Shown: piece after piece, positions 11,330 to 19,076 of the stretch
How the letters are laid out: every line of letters begins with the position of its first letter
Numbering within the stretch: position 1 is the first letter of the stretch
NCBI GenBank assembly: GCA_963830205.1
Contig: CAWHLP010000022.1
Location: 62,001 to 126,000, forward strand
Origin: CAVSRC01 sp963830205
GTDB lineage: Bacteria > Pseudomonadota > Alphaproteobacteria > Rhizobiales > Kaistiaceae
Direction of reading: 5' to 3'
Length of the DNA stretch: 64,000 nt
Made by a program: the position numbers and the translations under genes
The notes under the pieces: model-generated
The model's database searches: none
What the model saw: only the letters and a program-made list of their open reading frames with translations
What the model was told of the DNA's origin: nothing

Positions 11330-12238
11330 ATGAATCGCAAGGTCGCCCTCTCCCCCGATGTCGCCGCAGCGCTCGCCGCCGGCAGGCCGGTCGTGGCGCT
11401 GGAGACCACCATCGTCAGCCACGGCATGCCCTGGCCCGACAACCTCGACACCGCGCTCGCCGTGGAGGCCGTGGTCCGCGAAGCCGGCGCCGTGCCGGCA
11501 GCGATCGCCGTGATCGGTGGCAAGATCCACGTCGGCCTCGACCGCGGCGAACTGGAGCGCCTGGCGCAAGCGAAAGACGTGCTCAAGCTCTCCTCCGCCG
11601 ACATCGCCTATGGCCTCATCTCGGGGCGCACCGGCGCCACCACCGTCGCTGCCACCATGATCGCCGCGCATCTCGCCGGCATCCGCGTCTTCGCCACCGG
11701 CGGCATCGGCGGCGTCCATCGCGGCGCCGCTGAGAGCTTCGACATCTCCGCCGACTTGACCGAGCTGTCGAAGACGCCGGTCACGGTCGTCTCGGCCGGC
11801 GCCAAGGCCCTGCTCGACCTGCCCAAGACCCTGGAGGTTCTGGAGACGCTGGGCGTGCCCGTGGTGAGCTACCGGAGCCCCGTCTTCCCGGCCTTCTGGT
11901 CGCGCGACAGCGGCCTTGCAACGCCCATCCGCCTCGACGATGCGGCCGCCATCGCACGCTTCATGCGCGCCCGCGCCGAACTCGGCCAGACGGGCGGCAT
12001 GCTGGTCGCCAATCCGGTGCCGGAGGCCGACGAGATCCCCGCCGCCGAGATGGCGCCGGTGATCGCCGCGGCGGTTGCCGACGCGGCGGCCAAAGGCGTC
12101 AGCGGCAAGGCGGTGACGCCCTTCCTGCTCGACGCCATCTTCCATCTGACCGGCGGGCGCAGCCTCATCACCAACATCGCGCTGGTGAAGAACAACGCGC
12201 GGCTCGCCGCCGAGGTCGCGGTGGAACTGGCGCGATAG
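11330..12238 (+). CDS. psuG: Pseudouridine-5'-phosphate glycosidase
   Basis: This 302-residue protein matches the PsuG (indigoidine synthase A-like) family throughout: VALETTIVSHGMPWPDN at residues 19-35, GKIHVGLDRGELERL, an ATTVAATMIAAHLAGI stretch, FATGGIGGVHRGAAESFDIS, VSAGAKALLDLPKTLE, and NPVPEADEI in the C-terminal third. PsuG splits the C-glycosidic bond of pseudouridine 5'-phosphate using Mn2+ and an active-site Lys. It is translationally close to psuK (5-base gap). Length and start are as expected. Confidence 0.95.
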   Translation: MNRKVALSPDVAAALAAGRPVVALETTIVSHGMPWPDNLDTALAVEAVVREAGAVPAAIAVIGGKIHVGLDRGELERLAQAKDVLKLSSADIAYGLISGRTGATTVAATMIAAHLAGIRVFATGGIGGVHRGAAESFDISADLTELSKTPVTVVSAGAKALLDLPKTLEVLETLGVPVVSYRSPVFPAFWSRDSGLATPIRLDDAAAIARFMRARAELGQTGGMLVANPVPEADEIPAAEMAPVIAAAVADAAAKGVSGKAVTPFLLDAIFHLTGGRSLITNIALVKNNARLAAEVAVELAR

Positions 12239-12266
12239 CGGCGCGGCAAGGCTGGCGACGCCGCCC

Positions 12267-14309
12267 TCAGCCGGCGGCGTGCGGCATCGTGTTTCCCGCC
12301 GCCATGTGCCGACGGCTAAGCGGCATGTCCGCCGCGGCCCTGGCGGTGACCAGAGCATCGATCCGCCGTTGGCGGCGCCCGGCAATCACGCCAGCCGCGG
12401 CCGCAAGCAGTGCGAGAAGGGCCGAGAAAAAGCCGAGACCGAGCCCAGCGCGGGACAGCAGGCGCGTGGTGGCCATCGATGCCGGCAGCGACGCCGCGGC
12501 GCTGTCCGGCGCGACCGCAAATCCATGCGCCGCGGTCCAGTCGCGCATGAGCTCGACCTTCTGGCGATGGACGACACCACCGAGCAGTTTCGTATCCCTG
12601 ATCTTGTCGAGATAGGTCCGCGTGTCGGTGGGCCGCCCCGCAAGATAGGCGAGCTGCGCCAGCCCATAGGCTGCTTCCGATCCATGCAGCGTGTCCGGCG
12701 CGTCCGCCTCGTCCGGATAGTCGAGGCCGTTTCGCCAGGTCGCGATCATGTCTTCCCCGACGGCTGCCGGAGCGACTTCCGTGAAGGAATGGCGGATCGG
12801 CGACAGCCCCGCGATCTGGATGACCGAATAGGCAATCAGCATCAGCCCGACCGGCGCCAGCCGGCGCCGCCGCACGAGCAGATAGACGCCGATGATCGGT
12901 GCCAGTGCCGCCAACGTGGAGGCATAGAAGGAGGCCAAATCGGGCCGGTCGCCCGGCGCGACGAGCCCCGCGTCCCGGGCCATCGCGGCAAGCTGGGGCG
13001 GCAGCGACAACATGGCGAAGGCGGTGTTGTCGCTGGCGGCCGGCAGCCAGAGCCAGACGGCGCCGAGCAGGAAACCCGCCGTCATCACGGCAAGCGTGAC
13101 GACTGCGCGGCGATAGAGGCGGACGCGCCCGGCAATGGCCGCCATGACCGCCTGGCCGTCCAATACCGCGATCGAGCGGATGGTGTCGGCCTCGCCGCCG
13201 GTTGCCCCTGCTTCGCTCCGCGCGATCGTCGCGTACTGCGTCTCGAGCCGGCTTTTCGCCTTATCCAACCGCGCGACGCGCTTCAGCAGGCGCCTGCCGA
13301 TGATGTCGCTGATCGGTCCGAACAGCGCCAGCACGATGCCGATTGCGGCAAGCGCCGTGGCCAGCATCCTGCCCATGCGGTCGCTTGCCGCTGCCGCGCT
13401 CTTGGCCGCATCGCCGATCACGCCCGAAGCCGTTGCGTAGCGCTCGATGGCCGCAACGCGGCGCTGGTCGAAGACGGTCGCGACAAAACCCTGCGCCTCG
13501 GCATCCTTGACCGCCGCGAGAGCCCCCGCGGCATTGCCGCCGAGCGCCAGCTCCTGCGCGACGACGTAGGACTTCGCCGCCGACTGCACGGGGTCGGAGA
13601 CCGGTATCCCGGCAAGGGCCGCCGTCCTCGGACCCCCGTCCGTCGCCCCTGCCTGCTTGAGATCGGCGAAGCGGATCGTCTGATAGGTCACCTTGACGGT
13701 GTCGGCGAAGGTCAGCCGCCCGATCACCTGCGAGAGCGGCAACAGCGCCTGCAGGACGAAGACCGCGAACAGCGTTCCGGCGATCGCGACCCATGGCGGT
13801 GGGCGGTAGATGCCGTAGAGCGCCGCCCCGGCAAAGAGTGTGAGAACGACAGGCGCACCGACGATGTGGTAGCCGATCAGCGCCCAGGGAAAGGCGAAGA
13901 AAGCTGCCGTCAGCCCGGCCAGCCACCAGCGCCGGCGGAATGAAGCGCCGAGGCCGGCAAGGGCAAGAAGCGCAACGGCCGGATTGATGAGGTCGATGCC
14001 GACCGAGTGCACGACCATCCGCGCCGTATGTACCGCGAACGGAGGCTGCATCGCCGCGAGAGCCTCTTTCAGAGAGGCCGGAACATAGATGGTGCCGCCG
14101 AGCACGCCGAGACTCGCAGCGTCGGGCGGCCAGACCTGCGTCGCCACGAACAGGAGAAGCAGACCGCCGAACGCGATCAGCCCGCCGCCGCCCAAAATCC
14201 GGTCGGCGAAATGGCCAAGGTTGCGCCCCGCCTCGTCAGCGAGCGTGCTCACCCGAGCCCCGCGCGCTGCAGGCTGTCGATGCCTTCCGAAGACCGGCAA
14301 TTCAGGCAT
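12267..14309 (-). CDS. Polytopic membrane protein of the telA cassette, function unknown
   Basis: I do not recognise this 680-residue protein. It has about nine membrane segments: one near residue 45, four between about 100 and 210, two about 320-420 (LATALAAIGIVLALFG, VTLAVMTAGFLLGAVW), a pair around 490-520 and one near the C-terminus (LGFFSALLALLAAAAGVIAG). Between them are an extracytoplasmic helical region of about 100 residues (AAKSYVVAQELALGGNAAGA) and a later Ala/Tyr-rich stretch (EAAYGLAQLAYLAGRPTD) that looks TPR/Sel1-like. The start overlaps the telA stop by 8 bases, so the two are translationally coupled. The context suggests a membrane partner of TelA. Confidence 0.75.
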   Translation of the reverse strand: MPELPVFGRHRQPAARGARVSTLADEAGRNLGHFADRILGGGGLIAFGGLLLLFVATQVWPPDAASLGVLGGTIYVPASLKEALAAMQPPFAVHTARMVVHSVGIDLINPAVALLALAGLGASFRRRWWLAGLTAAFFAFPWALIGYHIVGAPVVLTLFAGAALYGIYRPPPWVAIAGTLFAVFVLQALLPLSQVIGRLTFADTVKVTYQTIRFADLKQAGATDGGPRTAALAGIPVSDPVQSAAKSYVVAQELALGGNAAGALAAVKDAEAQGFVATVFDQRRVAAIERYATASGVIGDAAKSAAAASDRMGRMLATALAAIGIVLALFGPISDIIGRRLLKRVARLDKAKSRLETQYATIARSEAGATGGEADTIRSIAVLDGQAVMAAIAGRVRLYRRAVVTLAVMTAGFLLGAVWLWLPAASDNTAFAMLSLPPQLAAMARDAGLVAPGDRPDLASFYASTLAALAPIIGVYLLVRRRRLAPVGLMLIAYSVIQIAGLSPIRHSFTEVAPAAVGEDMIATWRNGLDYPDEADAPDTLHGSEAAYGLAQLAYLAGRPTDTRTYLDKIRDTKLLGGVVHRQKVELMRDWTAAHGFAVAPDSAAASLPASMATTRLLSRAGLGLGFFSALLALLAAAAGVIAGRRQRRIDALVTARAAADMPLSRRHMAAGNTMPHAAG

Positions 14310-15384
14310 GGCTGAGGTCGACCGCCTTCACCGCCTCCGCCATTTCCGCGCGCAGCCGGCCAAGCTCGCCGATCGCCTCGCGACGGCGACCGGCGCCCTC
14401 CTCATGCTCGCGGCGCACCTCGGCGAGCGTCAGCAGGATCTTCTCGTGGACCTCACGCAAGGTGTCGACATCGATCACCAGCCGCTGGTTGGCGCGCGCC
14501 GTCTCCACCGAGTTCTGATGCAGGAGCTCGGCGTTCCGCCGCATCATCGCGTTGGTCGCATCGTCGATCGTGGAGGCGAGTTCGACCGCGCTCTTCTGCT
14601 CGTCCAGCGTCAGCGCCAGCATGAAGGTGCGCTTCCACGCCGGCAGGGTGAGCTGACGGATGGTCTGGAACTTGTCGACCAGCGCCAGATTGTTCGACTG
14701 GATGATGCGCACCGTCGGCAGCATCTGCATGGCGGCGTGCTGAAGCACGCGCATGTCGTCGGCGCGCTTGGTGAGCTGGTTGCGACTTGCCTCCAGCACC
14801 GCCGCCCGCTCGCGCACGTCGAGGTCGTCGCCGCTGAGGTCGAGCCCGGAGAGTTCCGCTTCGAGATCGGCCAGCCTGAGCGCGATGGCTTCGACATGCT
14901 GGCTGAGCAGCCCGTACTCCTCGCGCACGCCCTCATACATCGCCTGAAAGTCGCGGTTGCGGCGGTTGAGGAGGTCGGCGGTGCTTTCCACCTGCCCGAC
15001 CAGCTTGTCGACCTGCGTCTTGACGTTCTCGAAGCGCGCCACCGCCCGCTCCTTGGACATGGCGAACCGTTTGACCAGGCCGCCGATCACCGGCTTCTTG
15101 GTCAGTGGATTGTCGAACGAATTGAGGTCGAACGCCTTGGCCGCAGCGACGATCTGGTTGAGCTGTTCGCCGGTCTTGTCGAGATCGATGGCCCGCGCCT
15201 TGACCAGGATATCATCGACATAGTGCGCCGAACGCTCGGCCACCTCGCTGCCGAACTCCTGGATGGAGATGGGCGAATAAAAATCGATGGTCGCGGCGAG
15301 CCGCGCAACCTCCGCATCCGACGCCGCATTGTCGGCATCAGGGGTCTTCGCGGCATCCCTCTCGACAGAAGTGCCAGTGGTCAT
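14302..15384 (-). CDS. telA: TelA-family toxic anion resistance protein
   Basis: This 360-residue, largely helical soluble protein matches the TelA/KlaA family: the central AVARFENVKTQVDKLVGQVEST coiled segment, MYEGVREEYGLL, and the C-terminal block PAWKRTFMLALTLDEQKS followed by NAELLHQNSVETARANQ. Family members were named for tellurite resistance, but their biochemistry is unresolved; related proteins occur with Ter stress genes and envelope-stress loci. It sits in the middle of three overlapping genes (4-base overlap upstream, 8-base downstream). That implies a stable stoichiometric complex with its two neighbours. Confidence 0.87.
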   Translation of the reverse strand: MTTGTSVERDAAKTPDADNAASDAEVARLAATIDFYSPISIQEFGSEVAERSAHYVDDILVKARAIDLDKTGEQLNQIVAAAKAFDLNSFDNPLTKKPVIGGLVKRFAMSKERAVARFENVKTQVDKLVGQVESTADLLNRRNRDFQAMYEGVREEYGLLSQHVEAIALRLADLEAELSGLDLSGDDLDVRERAAVLEASRNQLTKRADDMRVLQHAAMQMLPTVRIIQSNNLALVDKFQTIRQLTLPAWKRTFMLALTLDEQKSAVELASTIDDATNAMMRRNAELLHQNSVETARANQRLVIDVDTLREVHEKILLTLAEVRREHEEGAGRRREAIGELGRLRAEMAEAVKAVDLSHA

Positions 15385-16178
15385 GGAGTTTGTCCCTGCT
15401 TGAGATGCGTGATCAGGCGGGTCTGCACCGAGGCGAAGGCATCGGCCGCCGCGCGCGCCGGACGGCCGTGCGCGGCGTGGGCGAGCGCCAGCATGTTGCG
15501 CTGCCAGAGCGGCAGAAGCACCGTGTCGACGTCGGTGACGCGGTCGAGCAGGCTGGCGAGCACGTTTTCGGCGAGCACCATCTGCTCGGCGGTCACCACA
15601 TTGGAGGACGACATGGCGATCATGCTGGCGAGCCGCCGCTCGAAGCGCACCAGCAGAAACGGATCGGCTTGCCCTGCGCCTTCGGCATGGAGCCGCTGGG
15701 CCCAGGCGATGGCCGCATCGAGCCGCGCCTGATCCCCGGCAAGCTCGCTGCGTGCGGCACGAAGCAGCGTCACGGTGCGCCTGCCGTTCGCCGCCGCCTG
15801 GCGGAGCTGCTGCATGGCGATGAGCACCTCCTGGCCCGCCAGCTCGAATTTCAGCCGTGCTTCGATATCCGCCCCGAGAAGGCGCGAAATACCACCCTGC
15901 TTGGCGAGCAGCTGCCCGTAGTCGAGGCCATCGAGAAGGACGAGCATGGCCTCGACCGCCGCGCTGATGTCGCGTGCCGGCGTCGCGGCAAGCAGTTCGG
16001 GGGCAACGCCCGACCCCTTCGCCAGCTCGTCGAGCCTGGCGAGTGCAGCTTCGTCGATGAGAGCGGGGCCCTCTTCCGCCGCTCCCCCTCGATCACTGAT
16101 GGTCTGGACGATGCCGCCACGTCGCCGCCCTCGGGATTGTCGGTCGCATCCAGTCTGCGCCACCACCGGAGATGGCAC
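15381..16178 (-). CDS. Conserved soluble protein coupled to telA, function unknown
   Basis: This is a helical protein of up to 265 residues without membrane segments or recognisable catalytic motif. From about residue 40 it reads EAALARLDELAKGSGVAPEL, then RRTVTLLRAARSELAGDQAR and FLLVRFERRLASMIAMSSSN, with amphipathic helices to the end. Its stop overlaps the telA start (ATGA). The first 25 residues (MPSPVVAQTGCDRQSRGRRR) are not protein-like, so a GTG about 24 codons in may be the true start. The only clue to function is tight coupling with telA and the 680-residue membrane protein. Confidence 0.65.
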   Translation of the reverse strand: MPSPVVAQTGCDRQSRGRRRGGIVQTISDRGGAAEEGPALIDEAALARLDELAKGSGVAPELLAATPARDISAAVEAMLVLLDGLDYGQLLAKQGGISRLLGADIEARLKFELAGQEVLIAMQQLRQAAANGRRTVTLLRAARSELAGDQARLDAAIAWAQRLHAEGAGQADPFLLVRFERRLASMIAMSSSNVVTAEQMVLAENVLASLLDRVTDVDTVLLPLWQRNMLALAHAAHGRPARAAADAFASVQTRLITHLKQGQTP

Positions 16179-16254
16179 GCTTCGGATAAATTTGGCTTAA
16201 GGCATGCGCCGATCCGGCCATCCAGGGCCCGAACATAGCCGGCCGAACGCGGTC

Positions 16255-16282
16255 ATGGTTAAGCAGGCGCTGTCGTGGTTAA
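16255..16282 (-). promoter_or_regulatory. Two CtrA-like half-sites upstream of the telA cassette
   Basis: Read leftwards there is a perfect CtrA half-site TTAACCAT (16255-16262) and a near copy TTAACCAC (16275-16282), 20 bases apart on the same face. They lie about 77-104 bases upstream of the first gene of the telA cassette. The spacing does not make the classical TTAA-N7-TTAA site, so this is suggestive only. Confidence 0.35.
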
Positions 16283-16339
16283 GCGCCGCCTGCCACCGTC
16301 ACGGGGCGGCTCGTGCACTGCGGCCCGACGGCGATCCGG

Positions 16340-17311
16340 TCAGGCGAAGATCGAAAAGACGCCGCGGCCCTCGACCTTGCTGCGATAGAGCGCGGCGTCC
16401 GCGCGCCGCATGAGGAGGTCGGCGTCGAGACCGTGACGCGGCGCCAGCGCAATGCCGATCGACCCGCAGACGGTGACGCTCCTGCCGCCGATCGAATAGG
16501 GCCGGCACACGGACGACAGGATGCGCCGGGCGAAGCCTTCGGCGTCCGAGTCCTGCACGATCGACCCCTGGATCAGGGCGAATTCGTCGCCGCCCAGGCG
16601 GGCCGCCAGGTCGGTCTCCCGCTTGGCGCCGTTGATCCGCTTGGCGACGGCCTGGAGCAGCGCATCGCCGGTCGCATGCCCCATCTCGTCGTTGACCGGC
16701 TTGAAGCGGTCGAGATCGAGGAAATGCAGCGCGATCATCTCGCCGCAGCGGGCCCGCGCGATGGCACGTTCCAGCCGATCCTGGAAGAGCGAGCGGTTGG
16801 GCAGATCGGTGAGCGCATCGTGATGCGCCATGTGGGCGATCTCCGCCTGGCTGCGGCGCTGGCTGGTGACGTCGAGATAGGTGGTCACGAAGCCGCCGCC
16901 GTCCAGCGGCATGCCGCGGATTTCGAGCACGGTGCCGTTGGGTCGCGTGCGCTCGAAGACATGCGCCTTCTGCTCGCGGGCGAGATCCATGCGCACCTTG
17001 ACCAGCGCCTCCGGATCGCCCGGCCCGTACTCCCCGCGCGTCGCGTTGAGCCGATAGATGTCCTCCAGCGACGGATAGCCGTGGGCGAACAGGTCGTCCG
17101 GGTATTCGAGCAGGCGCTTCTGCTGCTCGTTGCACAGCACCATGCGCAGGTCCTTGTCGAAGACCGAGATGCCGCCCGGGAAATTGTCGACCACCGCTTC
17201 AAGCAGCCGCGTGCGCTCGATCAGGTTGTTGACCAGGTCGGCAAAGCCCGCGGCCGCCGGCTCCTCGCCGACGCTGACCGCCAACTTCGCCAGGCCCGCC
17301 GCGGTGCTCAT
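16340..17311 (-). CDS. PAS-GGDEF diguanylate cyclase
   Basis: The protein has an N-terminal PAS domain (LLEAVVDNFPGGISVFDKDLRMVLCNEQQ, followed by a PAC-like TYLDVTSQRRSQAEI linker) and a C-terminal GGDEF domain. The active site RLGGDEFAL is intact, with HDALTDLPNR at the domain start and the metal-binding FLDLDRFKPVND. It should make cyclic di-GMP from two GTP in response to a signal sensed by PAS, possibly through a bound cofactor. There is no membrane segment. ATG at 17311 (MSTAAGLAKL) is preferred; the frame is open to 17365, but the extra residues are basic and lack a ribosome site. Confidence 0.9.
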   Translation of the reverse strand: MSTAAGLAKLAVSVGEEPAAAGFADLVNNLIERTRLLEAVVDNFPGGISVFDKDLRMVLCNEQQKRLLEYPDDLFAHGYPSLEDIYRLNATRGEYGPGDPEALVKVRMDLAREQKAHVFERTRPNGTVLEIRGMPLDGGGFVTTYLDVTSQRRSQAEIAHMAHHDALTDLPNRSLFQDRLERAIARARCGEMIALHFLDLDRFKPVNDEMGHATGDALLQAVAKRINGAKRETDLAARLGGDEFALIQGSIVQDSDAEGFARRILSSVCRPYSIGGRSVTVCGSIGIALAPRHGLDADLLMRRADAALYRSKVEGRGVFSIFA

Positions 17312-17584
17312 CGCGAAACAACCATGGAATCGATCCCCCCTTTGCCCGCGCACATTAGAATTCATTCAAATAACAAATCGTCACCGCGATGAGCGCCGGG
17401 ACCACAGGGTAATCGCTGGGTTAACCGCAGGAATTGCGGGCTCGCAGCCGCGTCCATCTCCAGGCGCACAAGTGGTGGAATGCGGCCCCGCGCGCGATCC
17501 TCCGGCAGCGCTTTGTCCCCCGCCAACCCGTCCGGCTTGCTAGACTGTGGCCCGTATTGTGGTGACCCGCAGGGGCAGAGGACT

Positions 17585-18313
17585 ATGACGAAAGAACTGG
17601 AAGGCAAGGCCGCCGCCGTGACCGGCGCGGCATCGGGCATCGGACTGGCGAGCGCCGAAGCGATGCTGGCCGCGGGCGCGCGGGTGGTGATGATCGACCG
17701 CGACAAGGCGGCGCTGGCCGCGCTGTCCAGGAAGCACGGCGACGCGATGATCCCGCTCGTCATCGACCTGCTCGATCCCAAGGACTGCGCCACGCTGCTG
17801 CCGCGCGTCCTCGAGGCGGTCGGCCAGCTCGACATCTTCCACGCCAATGCCGGCACCTATGTCGGCGGCGACCTGATCGATGCCGATACCGGCGCCATCG
17901 ACCGCATGCTCAACCTCAACGTCAACGTCGTGATGAAGAACGTCCACGACGTCCTGCCCCACATGATCGCGCGCGGGAGCGGCGACATCATCGTCACCAG
18001 CTCGCTTGCCGCCCATTATCCGACGCCATGGGAGCCGGTCTATGCCTCGTCCAAATGGGCGATCAACTGCTTCGTCCAGACGGTGCGCCGCCAGGTGTTC
18101 AAGCACGGCATCCGCGTCGGCGCGATTTCGCCCGGGCCGGTCATCACCGCGCTGATCGCCGACTGGCCGGCCGAGAAGCTGAAGGAACTGAAGGAAGCGG
18201 GCAGCCTGCTGGAGGCGAGCGAGGTGGCCAACGTGGTCATGTTCATGCTCACCCGGCCGCGCGGCATGACCATCCGCGACGTGGTGATGATGCCCACCAA
18301 CTTCGATCTCTAG
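17585..18313 (+). CDS. rbtD: Ribitol 2-dehydrogenase (SDR family)
   Basis: This 242-residue NAD(P)-dependent short-chain dehydrogenase has the Rossmann motif TGAASGIGLA, NAG (HANAGTY), the catalytic Ser (TSSLAAHYP) and Y-x-x-x-K (YASSKWA). The whole sequence closely follows enterobacterial ribitol 2-dehydrogenase, including LDIFHANAG, GDIIVTSS, WEPVYASSK, RRQVFKHGIRVGA and PGPVITALIADWP. The expected reaction is ribitol to D-ribulose. ATG at 17585 follows GCAGAGG. No ribulokinase or pentitol transporter is adjacent, so the physiological polyol is less certain than the subfamily. Confidence 0.87.
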   Translation: MTKELEGKAAAVTGAASGIGLASAEAMLAAGARVVMIDRDKAALAALSRKHGDAMIPLVIDLLDPKDCATLLPRVLEAVGQLDIFHANAGTYVGGDLIDADTGAIDRMLNLNVNVVMKNVHDVLPHMIARGSGDIIVTSSLAAHYPTPWEPVYASSKWAINCFVQTVRRQVFKHGIRVGAISPGPVITALIADWPAEKLKELKEAGSLLEASEVANVVMFMLTRPRGMTIRDVVMMPTNFDL

Positions 18314-18404
18314 GGAGGGACCGGGCACGCCCATAGGCGCAGGCGCCCGTGACCCGATCGCCGGCCGCGGCGATGACCGGGTCCCGGCTCTTTACCGGGA
18401 GGGC

Positions 18405-18545
18405 AGGACTCCGTTCCCCGGACGCAGCGCAGCATGAAATGACGCGCTGCAAAGCCGGGGTCCACTCAACTCGTAGGTCCCGGGTCTGCAGTGCGGCACT
18501 ACGCACCGCACTGCGCCCGGGACACGGACCTTCGTTCTCGCGTGC
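18405..18545. repeat. Dispersed intergenic palindromic repeat (family B, copy 1)
   Basis: The segment reads CGTTCCCCGGACGCAGCGCAG, then a CCGGGGTC core and CCCGGGTCTGCAGTGCGGC with complementary arms such as CCGCACTGCGCCCGGG. A related copy lies at 49052-49172. It has no coding potential and looks like the GC-rich palindromic repeats scattered between genes of Hyphomicrobiales. Confidence 0.6.
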
Positions 18546-18606
18546 CAAAAGCACCGGGCTATGAACATTTCAAAGAACGACCCTCTGCCCGAAGGCATGA
18601 GGGGGT

Positions 18607-18668
18607 GGCGGGCGCTCGATGAGTGCCGCGTCGGGTAGTCCAGTGGTGGCGCTCACCGAGCGCCCGCC
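18607..18668. other. Long stem-loop next to the restriction island, candidate structured RNA or attachment site
   Basis: The arms GGCGGGCGCTCG (18607-18618) and CGAGCGCCCGCC (18657-18668) are perfectly complementary over 12 bases. Pairing continues inside (TGAGTGCC with GGCGCTCA), leaving a loop around GGGTAGTCCAGTG. Further complementary stretches follow to about 18800. The gap 18314-19076 holds this and the family B repeat but no convincing gene. It does not match tRNA, tmRNA, SRP RNA or RNase P RNA as far as I can judge. Confidence 0.35.
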
Positions 18669-19076
18669 GCGGGATTTACGCGTTCCGGCCCGTCTGGGCT
18701 GACAGAGGCGGGCTGGCACATCGGCCGCCCTAGACCACCACGGTGCCGGTGACCCGTTTCCAAGACCGGTCCCACCAGTGGCTGACCCCTGCCCGCCTTT
18801 AGCGCCGCACCATTTCAGGGCTTAAGCGCACGGAGGTTGCCCTCCGCTGACGGTGATTCCGAGCCCCGCCCCTCCGCTTGCGACACGGAAGGACGGACAC
18901 CGCACCCCGCCCCACGCTGCAAGACGCCTCATGAGCGCGCCCCCTCGTGGGCGGGGATGAAGCGAGTATCTCATGGGGGAATCGGAGGGGGATAAGTATT
19001 TTACGAGACCGGCCCACACTGACAAATCGGCTACACCCAACTCTCTCAACGGTTGCCCCGCGTCGCGGAACATAAT

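Noticed and set aside
18607..18668. tRNA gene
   Set aside because: The loop GGGTAGTCCAGTGG recalls a D-loop, but there is no T-arm or anticodon arm in the right order.
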